Of a stretch of 64,000 nt of DNA, positions 31,882 to 41,605 are shown piece after piece. The notes below the pieces were generated by a model, which worked only from the letters and a program-made list of their open reading frames with translations, had not been told where the DNA came from and did not search any database. A program made the position numbers and the translations under genes. The stretch comes from Methanobacterium sp. (GTDB taxonomy: Archaea; Methanobacteriota; Methanobacteria; Methanobacteriales; Methanobacteriaceae). Position 1 is the stretch's first letter. Every line of letters starts with the position of its first letter. The stretch lies in contig JAHKLP010000019.1 in the NCBI GenBank assembly GCA_020855015.1, positions 1-64,000 on the forward strand. The letters are read 5' to 3'.

Positions 31882-32526
31882 ATGAAGAATATTCGAGATC
31901 AGGAAAGATGCTGGGATGAATTAGCAGGAGAAAAAGAATTTCCCACCCCATTTTTATCAGAATCGTTTGCAAAACACGTTGAAAAGGAAATGAATATTCT
32001 AGATGTTGGCTGCGGTTACGGTAGAACCTTGAATGAACTCCATAATTATGGTTTTAAAAATTTAATTGGAGTTGACTTCTCGGATGCGATGATTAAAAGA
32101 GGATTAGGATCATATCCCTACTTAAATCTTATTAAGACGGATGGAGAGAAACTACCCTTCCAGGATAATGAATTTGATTCTGTGATTCTCATTGGAGTGC
32201 TCACCAGCAACGTGAGAACTATTAAACAGGAAAAATTGATAAACGAAATATCAAGAGTTCTAAGAAATAATGGAATACTATACCTAAGCGACTTTCTTTT
32301 AAACCATGATGAACGGAATCTTAAACGTTATGCCAAATATGAAGACAAATATGGGATTTATGGAGTTTTTGAACTCCCTGAAGGATTGATTTTAAGACAT
32401 CATACTGTAGAACATATATTGGAACTAACTAATAATTATGAAAAATTATTGTTTGAAAAAACTGTTTTTAGAACCATGAATGGCAACATTTCCAATGGTT
32501 TTTATTACCTTGGAAGGAAGAAATGA
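31882..32526 (+). CDS. Class I SAM-dependent methyltransferase
   Basis: 214 residues. SAM-binding motif I MNILDVGCGYGRTLNEL near residue 37, the acidic GVDFSDAMI, and motif after FQDNEFDSVILIGVLTS. Matches the small-molecule Methyltransf_11/25 type. The acceptor is unknown; context gives no clear clue. GGGGTAATAATG at the start gives a short-spaced ribosome binding site. Confidence 0.8.
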   Translation: MKNIRDQERCWDELAGEKEFPTPFLSESFAKHVEKEMNILDVGCGYGRTLNELHNYGFKNLIGVDFSDAMIKRGLGSYPYLNLIKTDGEKLPFQDNEFDSVILIGVLTSNVRTIKQEKLINEISRVLRNNGILYLSDFLLNHDERNLKRYAKYEDKYGIYGVFELPEGLILRHHTVEHILELTNNYEKLLFEKTVFRTMNGNISNGFYYLGRKK

Positions 32527-32566
32527 ACATTTGGTAAGGATTAGTTTACTTTGGAAAAGTGAAGTT

Positions 32567-33241
32567 CTATAAAAATTCTATTTTTTGGAAATAATCTCGC
32601 ACTTCCAGAAGTGAGTTAAATGTCTTTTTGGCTAATTTCCCAATAGTTTTATCTGGTTTTTTTATGTCAAAGATCAAAAAAGGAATCATATTGGCTCTTG
32701 ATGCTGCTATGATACCATTAGCTGAGTCTTCCAAAACCACACATTCGTCTTTTTCGCAATTCAATTCTCTGGCAGCTGCTAGAAATATGTCAGGTTCAGG
32801 TTTACCATTAGAAACATCATCCCCACATATTATAACATCAAATTTATCTTTAACTCCAGCAGATAATAACAAATGTTCTGTTCGTTCCCTTTCAGTGGAA
32901 GTGGCCACTGCTTTTAAAACCGGTTTTTGGTCTAAAAATTCAAGTAATTCGTGAAGGCCTTTTTTAACAGGAATTCCATTTTCATCGATGTATTCACGAG
33001 CATATTTTAATCTTAAACTTCTGATCTCATGATAAGGGAAATCTTCACCTAAATGTTTCTTAAACACTTTTTCTGCGCCCTGAATATCCAGACCAATTGA
33101 TTCTTCAACAATTGACTCGGAAATATGGATATCATAACTTTTCCCCGCCTTTATCCAAGTGTAAATTGCCAAACTCTCGGTGTTAAACATCAATCCATCC
33201 ATATCAAAAATTATCAAAGATATTGTGTTGACGAACCCCAT
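32567..33241 (-). CDS. HAD family hydrolase (beta-phosphoglucomutase-like)
   Basis: 224 residues. Motif I IIFDMDGLMFNTE, motif II VATSTERER, motif III with GKPEPDIFLAAA and motif IV VLEDSANGI. The helical cap between motifs I and II puts it in subfamily IA with phosphoglucomutase/phosphatase-like enzymes. A sugar-phosphate phosphatase is likely but the substrate is unknown. Starts at 33241, 65 bp from the HEAT-repeat gene on the same strand. Confidence 0.85.
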   Translation of the reverse strand: MGFVNTISLIIFDMDGLMFNTESLAIYTWIKAGKSYDIHISESIVEESIGLDIQGAEKVFKKHLGEDFPYHEIRSLRLKYAREYIDENGIPVKKGLHELLEFLDQKPVLKAVATSTERERTEHLLLSAGVKDKFDVIICGDDVSNGKPEPDIFLAAARELNCEKDECVVLEDSANGIIAASRANMIPFLIFDIKKPDKTIGKLAKKTFNSLLEVRDYFQKIEFL

Positions 33242-33306
33242 ATATTTCCCTCAAATGTTAGATAACTGATGAGATTATTTTAGAAAATTTATATATAATA
33301 AGGAAT

Positions 33307-34131
33307 TTATAGCTGATTCAAGCCAATAATTGCTTGTTGAGCTGATTTACTTATTTCTATATTTTCATTATGGGTAAAAGGCATAATTAATTCTAATACA
33401 TCCTTATTTTTAATTCTTAACTGACCCATGGTCCTTAAAGCTTCCCAAACAATTGGAGGATCATAACCACTCCCTAGTATCGGCAATAATGAATCTAAAG
33501 CTTCTTCGCTATATTTAAATCCACTTAAAGCCCTTACTATTTTCCACAAGGTAATTTTATCCCCATTATCAGAACATCGTTTCATCTTATTTATCAGTAT
33601 ATTAAGAGCCCTTCTATCCCCTGTTTTGGCGGCTATGCCACCAATAGCATCAATGGCTTGTTGAATCTTAAAATTATCTTCTTTTTGTAGTATTTTTATA
33701 AGTTCAGGAGTTGCTGGTTTTCCAATCTTAACCAGTGTTCTGGCTGCAATATCCCTTACCAGTGGATAACTTTTTTTGTTGAAATATTTTTGGGGAAGCT
33801 CAGTTTCCTGATTTTTCCCGATCTTACCCAGAAGATCGGTTAATGGACCAACTGCAGGATCGCCTATTTGTGATAACGCTTCTGAAATTGCTATCCTAGA
33901 ATATAATGCCCTTTCCCGTTTAAAAGCCATACAAAGAGGAATTATTGCCTCTGTATCTTGCATTTCCCCCAGTATCCTGGCAGAAATTGTTCTTTTTTGC
34001 GGATTATCATATTTTAGCATTTCAATTAATTCCTGGGTTGTTAAACCACGATAATCATTAAGTTCTTCACTTGAAATCTGACCCCTTTTCTCCCGGTTGA
34101 TTTTCTTCACATTTTTAGAATTCATATTCAA
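33307..34131 (-). CDS. HEAT-repeat protein, 274 aa
   Basis: Helical repeat protein. After a polar N-terminal 45 residues come about six HEAT repeats of 30-40 residues (RTISARILGEMQDTEAIIPL, SRIAISEALSQIGDPAVGPL, VRDIAARTLVKIGKPATPEL). Such proteins are scaffolds; no catalytic motif is visible. The start overlaps the end of the upstream grpB-like gene by 17 bp, implying translational coupling. Confidence 0.8.
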   Translation of the reverse strand: MNMNSKNVKKINREKRGQISSEELNDYRGLTTQELIEMLKYDNPQKRTISARILGEMQDTEAIIPLCMAFKRERALYSRIAISEALSQIGDPAVGPLTDLLGKIGKNQETELPQKYFNKKSYPLVRDIAARTLVKIGKPATPELIKILQKEDNFKIQQAIDAIGGIAAKTGDRRALNILINKMKRCSDNGDKITLWKIVRALSGFKYSEEALDSLLPILGSGYDPPIVWEALRTMGQLRIKNKDVLELIMPFTHNENIEISKSAQQAIIGLNQL

Positions 34132-34696
34132 GAGCCCTTTCCAAAGTTTTTCTTATAAAAAATGATTTAGCCTTTGTATATTCATTTATATTGGCCCATT
34201 CTGTTAAGACAAGTTTATTTTTTAATTGGTTATATTCCAGTCTGGCATCTTCGTTTTTCAAAAGATAATTCCGGAATAATAAGTGATCCTTCCAGAAATC
34301 GGAATTTAATTTAACCATATGGATGTGAAATTTATGCTTGTAACTTCCACTGTCATATTTTTCCGGATCATCTGAAAAATCAATGATTGGGGGCAGGTCT
34401 ATATTCTCATCAGCCAATTTGAAGAAATATCTTCGAAGTGGGAAGATTTTCTCGTAATTTTTCACATAAACATAACCTAGATGGATTATTTTGTTTATGT
34501 AATTGTTTAGTTTATTTTCATCCTCAACACCTATCATGATGTCAATAATAGGTTTACTGATAAGTCCTGGAATGGAAGTGCTGCCAATATGTTCTACAAA
34601 AACCTTTTCTGGAATTAGATTCTTTATTATGGCTTCTTTTTCTAGTTTGAAGCTGTCATTCCATTCAGTTTTGTGTTTTTCAAGTTTAATCTTCAT
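34115..34696 (-). CDS. GrpB family nucleotidyltransferase-fold protein (UPF0157)
   Basis: 193 residues. VFVEHIGSTSIPGLISKPIIDIMIGV near residue 33 is the GrpB/UPF0157 signature and resembles the polymerase-beta nucleotidyltransferase GS...D.D core. The middle has KFHIHMVKL and FRNYLLKNEDARLEYNQLK, also typical. Related proteins are annotated dephospho-CoA kinase-associated or nucleotidyltransferases; activity here is unknown. Coupled to the HEAT-repeat gene. Confidence 0.85.
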   Translation of the reverse strand: MKIKLEKHKTEWNDSFKLEKEAIIKNLIPEKVFVEHIGSTSIPGLISKPIIDIMIGVEDENKLNNYINKIIHLGYVYVKNYEKIFPLRRYFFKLADENIDLPPIIDFSDDPEKYDSGSYKHKFHIHMVKLNSDFWKDHLLFRNYLLKNEDARLEYNQLKNKLVLTEWANINEYTKAKSFFIRKTLERALEYEF

Positions 34697-34846
34697 TTTT
34701 CTAATCTTAATATGATCCTTAATTCAATATAATTATAGGGTGATTTGGATTTACTTAGGGAAATATAATTCCACCAAATTATAGCTTCAGACGATTGTAA
34801 TCCAAATTAACTTCTTAAAATTATCAATTTAAACCGGGTGCCATCC

Positions 34847-35320
34847 ATGGAAGATAAAAAAAACAAAAATGGTTTGATTCCAATATATTTCGCAAAGTCA
34901 GACAGCGTGAAAATGGTTGAAGAAATAGTGAAGTCTGAAGATGAGTGGAAATCGATTTTATCCCCTGAATCTTATCGAGTTGCAAGAAAAAATGGAACTG
35001 AACCGGCATTCACTGGCAAGTATCATGACTGTCATGAGGATGGGATTTACCAGTGCGTTTGCTGCGGTACTGATCTTTTCGACTCCAAAACAAAATTTGA
35101 TTCTGGCACTGGATGGCCCAGTTTCTGGGCTCCTGTTGCAAAAGAGAATGTTAAAACAAAAACAGACCGGAGCCTTTTCATGGTACGCACTGAAGTACTT
35201 TGTGCCCTCTGCCATGCTCATCTGGGGCATGTATTTGATGATGGCCCTCCACCCACTGGTCTGCGTTATTGCATGAATTCGGCTTCCCTGAAATTGGTTA
35301 AAAAAGATAAATTTAGATGA
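34847..35320 (+). CDS. msrB: Peptide-methionine (R)-S-oxide reductase MsrB
   Basis: Repairs the R-sulfoxide of oxidised methionine. 157 residues from ATG 34847 (GGTG 6 nt before); a GTG at 34838 would add three. About 25 extra N-terminal residues precede the SelR domain. Zinc ligands CVCCG and CALCHAHLGHVF are present, with FDSGTGWPSFW and the catalytic cysteine in RYCMNSASL near the end. An oxidative-repair enzyme is expected even in strict anaerobes exposed to air. Confidence 0.93.
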   Translation: MEDKKNKNGLIPIYFAKSDSVKMVEEIVKSEDEWKSILSPESYRVARKNGTEPAFTGKYHDCHEDGIYQCVCCGTDLFDSKTKFDSGTGWPSFWAPVAKENVKTKTDRSLFMVRTEVLCALCHAHLGHVFDDGPPPTGLRYCMNSASLKLVKKDKFR

Positions 35321-35425
35321 AAAAGATATCATAATAAAAATGAGACTAACCACTTGAATTTGGGCATTTATTAGTTCTCATCTGCTCACCTAAAACCTTT
35401 ATTAAAACAGGACCAATCTGATATT

Positions 35426-36589
35426 ATGATGGGTAAGAAAACTTACCTTAAAAAACTGACTTCTAAGTTTCAGATACCTTCAGTTGATGTGGGTAAAGAA
35501 TTAGAGGGAAGCACTCCCCCATCGGTGTTCATTGGGAGCTGGAACTATCCAAAGGTATATGCCGGCCCCATGATATCTCCAGTATCTGGAGATACCACCA
35601 TTATGGACACTCCCGAGGCATGGATCCCTGGAGAAAAAAATCAGGAAGATATTATCTCTTATCGTATGAGTTTAGTTAGGGGGAAAAATATGTTGGGAGT
35701 TACTGATCTGGATAACCGTATGGTGGAAAAACTCCAAGAAATCTCACTAGCTTCCAGTTCAATCGATAGTGAAGCAGAGTTCTGGAAAAAGCCAAGAGGA
35801 GTTTCATTCAGCGAATACCAGGCCCCTCACGGCCCTAGTGCAATACTGGAGAAATTTGAAATTGATAACGTCAGATGGGATCGGGAACTGGAGAAAGTGT
35901 ATTATGACACTGATCTTAAAGCTCGGGAAGCGCTGATGGATCTGCACAGAAAAGATGTGCCATTTTCTCATATGCAAAAGGCGTTTTCTGTGGGTACAAT
36001 GGGTGTGGATAAACGCAGACGCCTGGTACCAACCCGTTGGTCCATCACTGCCTGTGACAGCACTATAGCTGATCAGTTGCTTAAAGAAGTGAAACACTAT
36101 GACCCTGTGGATGTGCACCGAGTTTACGAGTTTAATAGCCTGAATAATTATTATGCTGTACTAATACTTCCCACACCCTGGCAATACGAATGGATGGAAG
36201 CGTTTCTACATGTTTTAGGAAGAGAAAAAATTATTTTCTCAGATTATGAAAATTATAATGGGAAAAAGGAATATTCTAGGGTGGGAGGATGCTATTACAC
36301 TTGTAAAATGGCAGTTCTGGAAGCTTTGGCTCGTCAAAAACTACAGGCAGGAGTTATTGTTCTCAGAGAGGCTTACTCCGGATACGTGCCATTGGGTGTG
36401 TTTAATGTCCGGGAAAATATAAGGAATGCCATGGAACAACCTTACCATGAATTTGAGGATATGAAATCGGCTTTGGCCTACATTGATACCAGTTTGAAAC
36501 TTCCTTTAGAAAGTTTCATCAAATCCAGTGATCTCTTACAGGACATCATCCGATCCAGACAGACCACCCTGGATGCATACTTTAAGTGA
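35426..36589 (+). CDS. nreA: Nre family DNA repair protein with C-terminal PIP box
   Basis: 387 residues, archaeal Nre protein (Nre_N and Nre_C domains). N-terminal [19 protein letters not shown] and DTPEAWIPG, middle [23 protein letters not shown]-terminal [20 protein letters not shown]. The extreme end reads [10 protein letters not shown], a PCNA-interacting Q..L..YF motif, as known for haloarchaeal NreA, where the protein acts in repair of mitomycin C damage. No N-terminal zinc finger is seen, which favours NreA over NreB. The next gene starts 21 bp later. Confidence 0.9.
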   Translation: MMGKKTYLKKLTSKFQIPSVDVGKELEGSTPPSVFIGSWNYPKVYAGPMISPVSGDTTIMDTPEAWIPGEKNQEDIISYRMSLVRGKNMLGVTDLDNRMVEKLQEISLASSSIDSEAEFWKKPRGVSFSEYQAPHGPSAILEKFEIDNVRWDRELEKVYYDTDLKAREALMDLHRKDVPFSHMQKAFSVGTMGVDKRRRLVPTRWSITACDSTIADQLLKEVKHYDPVDVHRVYEFNSLNNYYAVLILPTPWQYEWMEAFLHVLGREKIIFSDYENYNGKKEYSRVGGCYYTCKMAVLEALARQKLQAGVIVLREAYSGYVPLGVFNVRENIRNAMEQPYHEFEDMKSALAYIDTSLKLPLESFIKSSDLLQDIIRSRQTTLDAYFK

Positions 36590-36610
36590 TATTAAAATAT
36601 CAGTAACTTT

Positions 36611-37618
36611 ATGATTGAGAATAGTGATTATATGGAGCTTTCTTTTAAAAAACCCTCTAAAAATGTCAGGGCAGCCATGTGTCAGGCATCTTTAGATCTT
36701 GGGAACCGGGAAATAGAAAAAACCCATAAGATGAATGCTGAAGAGAGTTTAAAAGGTATTACTCGCCATGAACATGCCAGAATAGTTAATAGCGGGAATT
36801 CAGCCATAATGATCGCTATGAGCAACACTAAAGGACCTGTATTATTACCTGATCAGGGCGGCTGGACCGGGTTTAAAAAAATTGCCGAATTTTTGGGTTT
36901 GAAAACAGAATATCTGCCTACAAATCACGGAATAATTGACTTAAAAATTTTAGATAAACATATTAAACTTAAAAATCCCCACTCACTGTTTATCACTAGT
37001 TTTGCGGGTTATATGGCAGAACAACCCGTTAAAGAAATATTTGAATTATGTGATAGAAGAGGTGTGATTTTAGTTGAAGATGCCTCAGGTGCTATTGGCG
37101 ACCCCCAGAAGAGTTTAGCCTGTGGTGATCATGCCCATATCATTGTAGCCTCTACTGGATCACCAAAAATCATTAACTTGGGTAATGGAGGATTTATTTC
37201 AACCAATAATCAAGAAATATTTAACAATTCTAATTATCTTCTAAAATCTTTCCGCACTAGCCCCGTAATGTGTGCGGGCATGGTTGAAGCTATTAAAGAG
37301 GCACCCTATTCCCTTTCCAAAACATTGCAGGCATGTAATTTCTTGAAAAAAAAGATTAAAACTGTTTTATTTGAGGAATATAGGGGAATCAATATAACCC
37401 TTCCTTCAGAAAATCCCAAACAAATGGGACGCGAACTGAGAAAAAAAATTCCTGTAGAGGGTGGTGGGATTATAAGTACTTGCCCACGTTATGACCGGAT
37501 TAACCAGCCAGCAGTATGTTTGGAAATAAAAAACTTGGAAATTAAATGTCTGAATAAAGATAATCTAAGAGAAATATCAGACATTACAAAGAAGATTATC
37601 TCTAATTATTTTATTTAA
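36611..37618 (+). CDS. PLP-dependent aminotransferase-fold protein (DegT-like)
   Basis: 335 residues, fold type I PLP enzyme. HARIVNSGNSAIMIAM near residue 55 is the cofactor-phosphate region, ILVEDASGAIGDP near 148 holds the pyridine-binding Asp, and STGSPKIINLGNGGF near 180 carries the likely Schiff-base Lys. It resembles the DegT/DnrJ/EryC1/StrS group, though shorter and with a divergent C-terminus. Aminosugar synthesis is one possibility; the substrate is not evident. It follows nreA by 21 bp, which may simply reflect dense packing. Confidence 0.7.
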   Translation: MIENSDYMELSFKKPSKNVRAAMCQASLDLGNREIEKTHKMNAEESLKGITRHEHARIVNSGNSAIMIAMSNTKGPVLLPDQGGWTGFKKIAEFLGLKTEYLPTNHGIIDLKILDKHIKLKNPHSLFITSFAGYMAEQPVKEIFELCDRRGVILVEDASGAIGDPQKSLACGDHAHIIVASTGSPKIINLGNGGFISTNNQEIFNNSNYLLKSFRTSPVMCAGMVEAIKEAPYSLSKTLQACNFLKKKIKTVLFEEYRGINITLPSENPKQMGRELRKKIPVEGGGIISTCPRYDRINQPAVCLEIKNLEIKCLNKDNLREISDITKKIISNYFI

Positions 37619-37740
37619 AATCTCAATTCGTGTTATTGAACATACCATCACTTTAATGAGTATGATGATTTGTAGTAGAAAATAGATAAGTTTATTGCTT
37701 ATTTTGGACAATTTTATCATAGAATATTAGGGGATTTATA

Positions 37741-39207
37741 ATGCCAATCTTTAAAATCACTGAGGAAGACGTGGCCCGATATAAAAAGGAAAAAAATATT
37801 AAAAAATTGACAAAATCAGTTTATCATCCCAGCGATAGCTTGGTAAGATACCGGGCAATTGAGGCTCTTGGCCAGTTAGAAGATAAATCAGCCATTTATG
37901 ACATTTTAGGTGCGCTGGAAGACGAAGAAGAAGCTGTACGTCACATGGCCGTATATTCACTGGGAGAAATTGGGGATAAACGAGCTGCAGATCCTATAAT
38001 TGAACGTCTTCAATACGAAGATACTGATTTTCAGGAGATTGTAATCTATGCTTTAGGTGAAATTGGGGGAGAAAAAGCTGTAGAATATTTAATAACAGTT
38101 TTAGAAGATGATGAATATGATGATATGAGGTGGAGGGCAGCTGAAGCCCTTGGAAAAATAGGGAGCTGGGAATCTGTTGTGCCACTTATTATCGCCCTGA
38201 AAGACCGTAATAGAGAAGTGAGGCATAGTGCAGCAGATGCTCTTGGAGAGATCGGTGCCAGCAGATCAACCGAATACTTAATAGAAGCTCTTGATGATGT
38301 AAGCTGGCAAGTGCGTAAGTGTAGCTTGAATTCACTATTTAAAATGGATGAAATATCTTTTGGTACTATCCTAGATTGTTTACATGATGGAGATCCTCAT
38401 GTGAGAGAGAAAGCAGTTCAAATAATGGGTAGAATTAATGATAAAGATTTTATACCCTATTTGGAAGATATGCTCTTTGATGAGGATGATGATGTTCAAA
38501 AAACAGCCATCATTTCCCTGGATATAATAAAAGCTAAAGCAAAAAGCAAAGCAACTCCCAGAGAGGATAGATTATTAAAAGCCAAAAAATCACATGAACG
38601 TCTAGAAGAAGTGATTGAAAAGGTCGGTCAGGAAAAAGCAGTGAATGTACTGATTGAAGCCCTGGATGAACCTGATCCGGATACCAGACATCGAGCAGTT
38701 GAAGTTTTGGGTGAACTTAAAGATCCGGTGGCTGTTGCTCCCCTTATTAATGCTTTGAAGGATGAAAATTCCAGTGTCCAGTGGAGGGCTTCAGAAGCAC
38801 TGGAAAAAATTAAGGAACCAGCAGTCTTACCCCTTATTGAAGCATTGAAGGATGATAATGATGGTGTAAGAACCAGGGCTGCATGGTCATTGGGAGAAAT
38901 CAGAGATGTGAGAGCTATCGAACCACTGATTGCAACTTTAGATGATGAAAGCGCTGCAGTCCGGTGGAAAGCTGCTTTATCACTGGGTAAATTTAAAACA
39001 CCAGCTATAAATCCGCTGATTAAAGCTCTTAAAGAAGGCAATCCCCTGGTTAGAGAAAAAGCAGCCGAGTCTCTCGGAGAAATAGGGGATAAAATTGCCA
39101 TTGAATCTTTAAAATCTGCACTGCAGGATGAAGACACCCATGTAAGAATAAGCGCTGCAGATGCCCTTAAAAAAATAGAAAATTCGTATAACAATAATGG
39201 AAGTTAG
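37741..39207 (+). CDS. HEAT-repeat protein (PBS-lyase type), 488 aa
   Basis: Fourteen or so 30-31-residue E-Z HEAT repeats of the type VRHSAADALGEIGASRSTEYLIEAL. There are two blocks (residues about 25-265 and 300-485) separated by a lysine-rich linker (AKAKSKATPREDRLLKAKKS). Acidic surface loops (DEDDDVQ, DDEYDDMR) are common. No lyase partner or other domain is present, so it is likely a protein-binding scaffold. AGGGGATTTATA precedes the ATG. The repeats create long false frames on the opposite strand. Confidence 0.88.
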   Translation: MPIFKITEEDVARYKKEKNIKKLTKSVYHPSDSLVRYRAIEALGQLEDKSAIYDILGALEDEEEAVRHMAVYSLGEIGDKRAADPIIERLQYEDTDFQEIVIYALGEIGGEKAVEYLITVLEDDEYDDMRWRAAEALGKIGSWESVVPLIIALKDRNREVRHSAADALGEIGASRSTEYLIEALDDVSWQVRKCSLNSLFKMDEISFGTILDCLHDGDPHVREKAVQIMGRINDKDFIPYLEDMLFDEDDDVQKTAIISLDIIKAKAKSKATPREDRLLKAKKSHERLEEVIEKVGQEKAVNVLIEALDEPDPDTRHRAVEVLGELKDPVAVAPLINALKDENSSVQWRASEALEKIKEPAVLPLIEALKDDNDGVRTRAAWSLGEIRDVRAIEPLIATLDDESAAVRWKAALSLGKFKTPAINPLIKALKEGNPLVREKAAESLGEIGDKIAIESLKSALQDEDTHVRISAADALKKIENSYNNNGS

Positions 39208-39288
39208 TTTATTTAAAAAAAATAATGAAACTATGATAGTTAATTCTAATTATTATTCAGTTTTAATGCCAATAATTTTTACATAAAA

Positions 39289-39843
39289 TCAAATTTCAAG
39301 ACTTAACAGTGCAGTTCTCTCGATTAAGACCCTCTCGATAGTCCCTGCACTTTTTATTTCCTTATTGGAAATTTTATACAATTTCTTCAACACATCAATA
39401 TTGGGATCTAACACTTTGTTGTTTTTTGTACCAATGATTTTATGTAATTGTGGCATGATTTTTTCATCACAATCTACAGTTACAGCACAGATGCCTATTT
39501 TACCTTCTTCTATTCCTAAAATTTTAAGAGCACGTGATATTTGTCTTTGAGCTGAAGCTCTGACACATATCTCCAGACCCAAATCTTGAGCCACATTATC
39601 ATTTCTATTAAAAGCAATCAAAGCCTGTGAAACCGCTTGCATCACATGTTTCTTGCCTGCTATTCCATCAGCTTTTAATAACTGAATTACACACCCCTCA
39701 CATTCATTTTCAGCAACTAAGACATTTATTAAATTCATTAATTCAGTTAAATCATCTATTTCAGCATTAAAACCTGCAATTTGAATATTTTGATCAATTA
39801 TATTGAACTGATTCATACTATAAACACCCATAGATAATTTCAA
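39289..39843 (-). CDS. cgi121: KEOPS complex subunit Cgi121
   Basis: Small subunit of the KEOPS complex, which makes the t6A modification at A37 of ANN-decoding tRNAs; Cgi121 binds the tRNA CCA end and contacts Bud32. 184 residues. The characteristic segments are CEGCVIQLLKADGIAGKKHV, QALIAFNRNDNVAQDLGLEI and CVRASAQRQISRALKILGI. ATG codons at 39843 and 39831 and 39822 are all possible starts. None of the other KEOPS genes is in the window. Confidence 0.88.
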   Translation of the reverse strand: MKLSMGVYSMNQFNIIDQNIQIAGFNAEIDDLTELMNLINVLVAENECEGCVIQLLKADGIAGKKHVMQAVSQALIAFNRNDNVAQDLGLEICVRASAQRQISRALKILGIEEGKIGICAVTVDCDEKIMPQLHKIIGTKNNKVLDPNIDVLKKLYKISNKEIKSAGTIERVLIERTALLSLEI

Positions 39844-39943
39844 TATTCAGAATAAACCCTTAATAAACATTAAACGTGTATCATTAACCATAGACCTTTT
39901 TTTAGCAATATCAGCGAGTTTATAGCGAATAATATGTTTTCAG

Positions 39944-41455
39944 TTAAAAATTACCTTTAGATTCGTTAACCTTTTTATCAGTAAGTATTTTGTTAATTCC
40001 ACCCAAAAAAGCCTCAACACTGGCGTTTATGATGTCTGGTTGTGTGCTCCTGGCACTTACCACTTTACCATCGTGTTTAAGTTTGATAACTACATCAATA
40101 AGGGCATCAGTTCCACCGGTTATGGCATCCACGTGGTATTCTTCAAACTCTATATCTGCAAGGTCTTCAATGGTTTTTGTGATTGCTACTATTGCAGCAT
40201 CCACAGGCCCTACTCCCACACCAGCCTCTAATTTTTCATCATTTCCGATTTTCAGCTTTACAGAAGCAGTTGGTGTTACCTTATTTCCGGATACAATGGT
40301 TAATTCTTGAAGTTCAACTGGTTTCTCGGCCATAACTCCCATAACATCCTCCGCTATAGCTTGCAAATCTACATCGGTAACACATTTTCCCATGTCCCCT
40401 AATGATTTGATTCTGTTAAATATTTGGGAGAATCTTTCATCATCAACTCGAAAACCCATCTCATCAATCCGTTGTTTGATGATATGCGAGCCAACATGCT
40501 TACCCATGACAAAACGACGCTTGTGACCAACAAGTTCAGGCATTATGGGTTCATATGTTTCGGCCTTTTTCATTACTCCATCAGCATGTATTCCCGACTC
40601 ATGAGCAAATGCATTTTCGCCTACTATGGCCTTGTTAGGCTGCAAATACATCCCAGTTATCCTGGCAACCATTTTAGAGACCCCATACAACATTTGAATA
40701 TTCACTTGCGTCTTAACATCATAGAGCGAATATAATGAAACTACCAGTTCTTCCAGTGATGCGTTTCCTGCTCTTTCACCTATCCCATTAACTGTGACAT
40801 GGGCCTGGGTTGCCCCTGCTCTAAGGCCTGCAAGAGAGTTTGCTACAGCCAAACCAAAATCATTATGACAGTGAACACTTAAAGGAACACTTAAATTTCC
40901 TAATTGGCTGTAAAAATCAAACGAACGTTCAGGGGTGAGCATACCCACCGTGTCACAGGCACATATACGTTTTGCCCCGGCATCTATACCTGCCTGGAAA
41001 ATCTCTTTCAAATATTCCATATCACTGCGAGTAGAATCTTCTGCAGATAATTCGACCAGAAGCCCATGATCCACCGCGTATTGGGTGGATTCAACGGCCA
41101 TTTTTTTAACTTCTTCCCGTGATTTGCGCAGCTTGTGTTCCAGATGCAAGTCAGAGGTGGGAACCACCAGGTGGATGCTGTCCACATTACATTCCAGAGC
41201 AGCATCAATATCTACCTGAACAGCCCTTGTGAAACTACATATCTCCGCAGAAAGGTTTTCTGAGGTTATTTTTTTGATACCATTCCTTTCTCCTTCTGAT
41301 GTAATAGCTGAGCCTGCTTCAATAACATCAACACCTAATTCATCCAATTTTCTGGCTATCAAAAGCTTTTCATCTGGAGTTAGGGATATTCCAGGGGTCT
41401 GTTCACCATCACGGAGGGTGGTATCAAATATTCTGGCTTTCATGTAGTTCACCAA
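39944..41455 (-). CDS. cimA: (R)-citramalate synthase
   Basis: Condenses pyruvate and acetyl-CoA to citramalate, opening the threonine-independent isoleucine pathway of methanogens. 503 residues: DRE-TIM barrel with [17 protein letters not shown] at the N-terminus, [13 protein letters not shown] and [15 protein letters not shown], then the LeuA-type regulatory domain ([25 protein letters not shown]). I chose CimA over isopropylmalate synthase because [25 protein letters not shown] and VVPTSDLH match Methanocaldococcus CimA, where LeuA has EAGFP and a different following loop. Isoleucine feedback through the C-terminal domain is expected. Confidence 0.88.
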   Translation of the reverse strand: MVNYMKARIFDTTLRDGEQTPGISLTPDEKLLIARKLDELGVDVIEAGSAITSEGERNGIKKITSENLSAEICSFTRAVQVDIDAALECNVDSIHLVVPTSDLHLEHKLRKSREEVKKMAVESTQYAVDHGLLVELSAEDSTRSDMEYLKEIFQAGIDAGAKRICACDTVGMLTPERSFDFYSQLGNLSVPLSVHCHNDFGLAVANSLAGLRAGATQAHVTVNGIGERAGNASLEELVVSLYSLYDVKTQVNIQMLYGVSKMVARITGMYLQPNKAIVGENAFAHESGIHADGVMKKAETYEPIMPELVGHKRRFVMGKHVGSHIIKQRIDEMGFRVDDERFSQIFNRIKSLGDMGKCVTDVDLQAIAEDVMGVMAEKPVELQELTIVSGNKVTPTASVKLKIGNDEKLEAGVGVGPVDAAIVAITKTIEDLADIEFEEYHVDAITGGTDALIDVVIKLKHDGKVVSARSTQPDIINASVEAFLGGINKILTDKKVNESKGNF

Positions 41456-41605
41456 TTACGGTAATTGATTAATAAAAGAATGATATTGAAATAATCTTAA
41501 TAAAATATATCATGACATCTATTAAATTTTTTATTGAAAGATATGTTCCCATAGATTATCTGGGTTAAATGACTGTTTTCGAAATATTAACTGATAATTG
41601 CTCTT

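Noticed and set aside
34941..35276. Plus-strand frame overlapping msrB
   Set aside because: Out-of-frame shadow of msrB, whose zinc and catalytic cysteines are intact.
38628..39194. 188-residue open frame on the minus strand
   Set aside because: Exact antisense of the HEAT-repeat gene; its serine/leucine-rich repeats mirror the coding repeats, and no ribosome binding site is present.
39944..41455. 2-isopropylmalate synthase (leuA)
   Set aside because: Signature segments EAGSAITS and AEICSFTRA fit CimA; LeuA proteins have EAGFP at the first of these.
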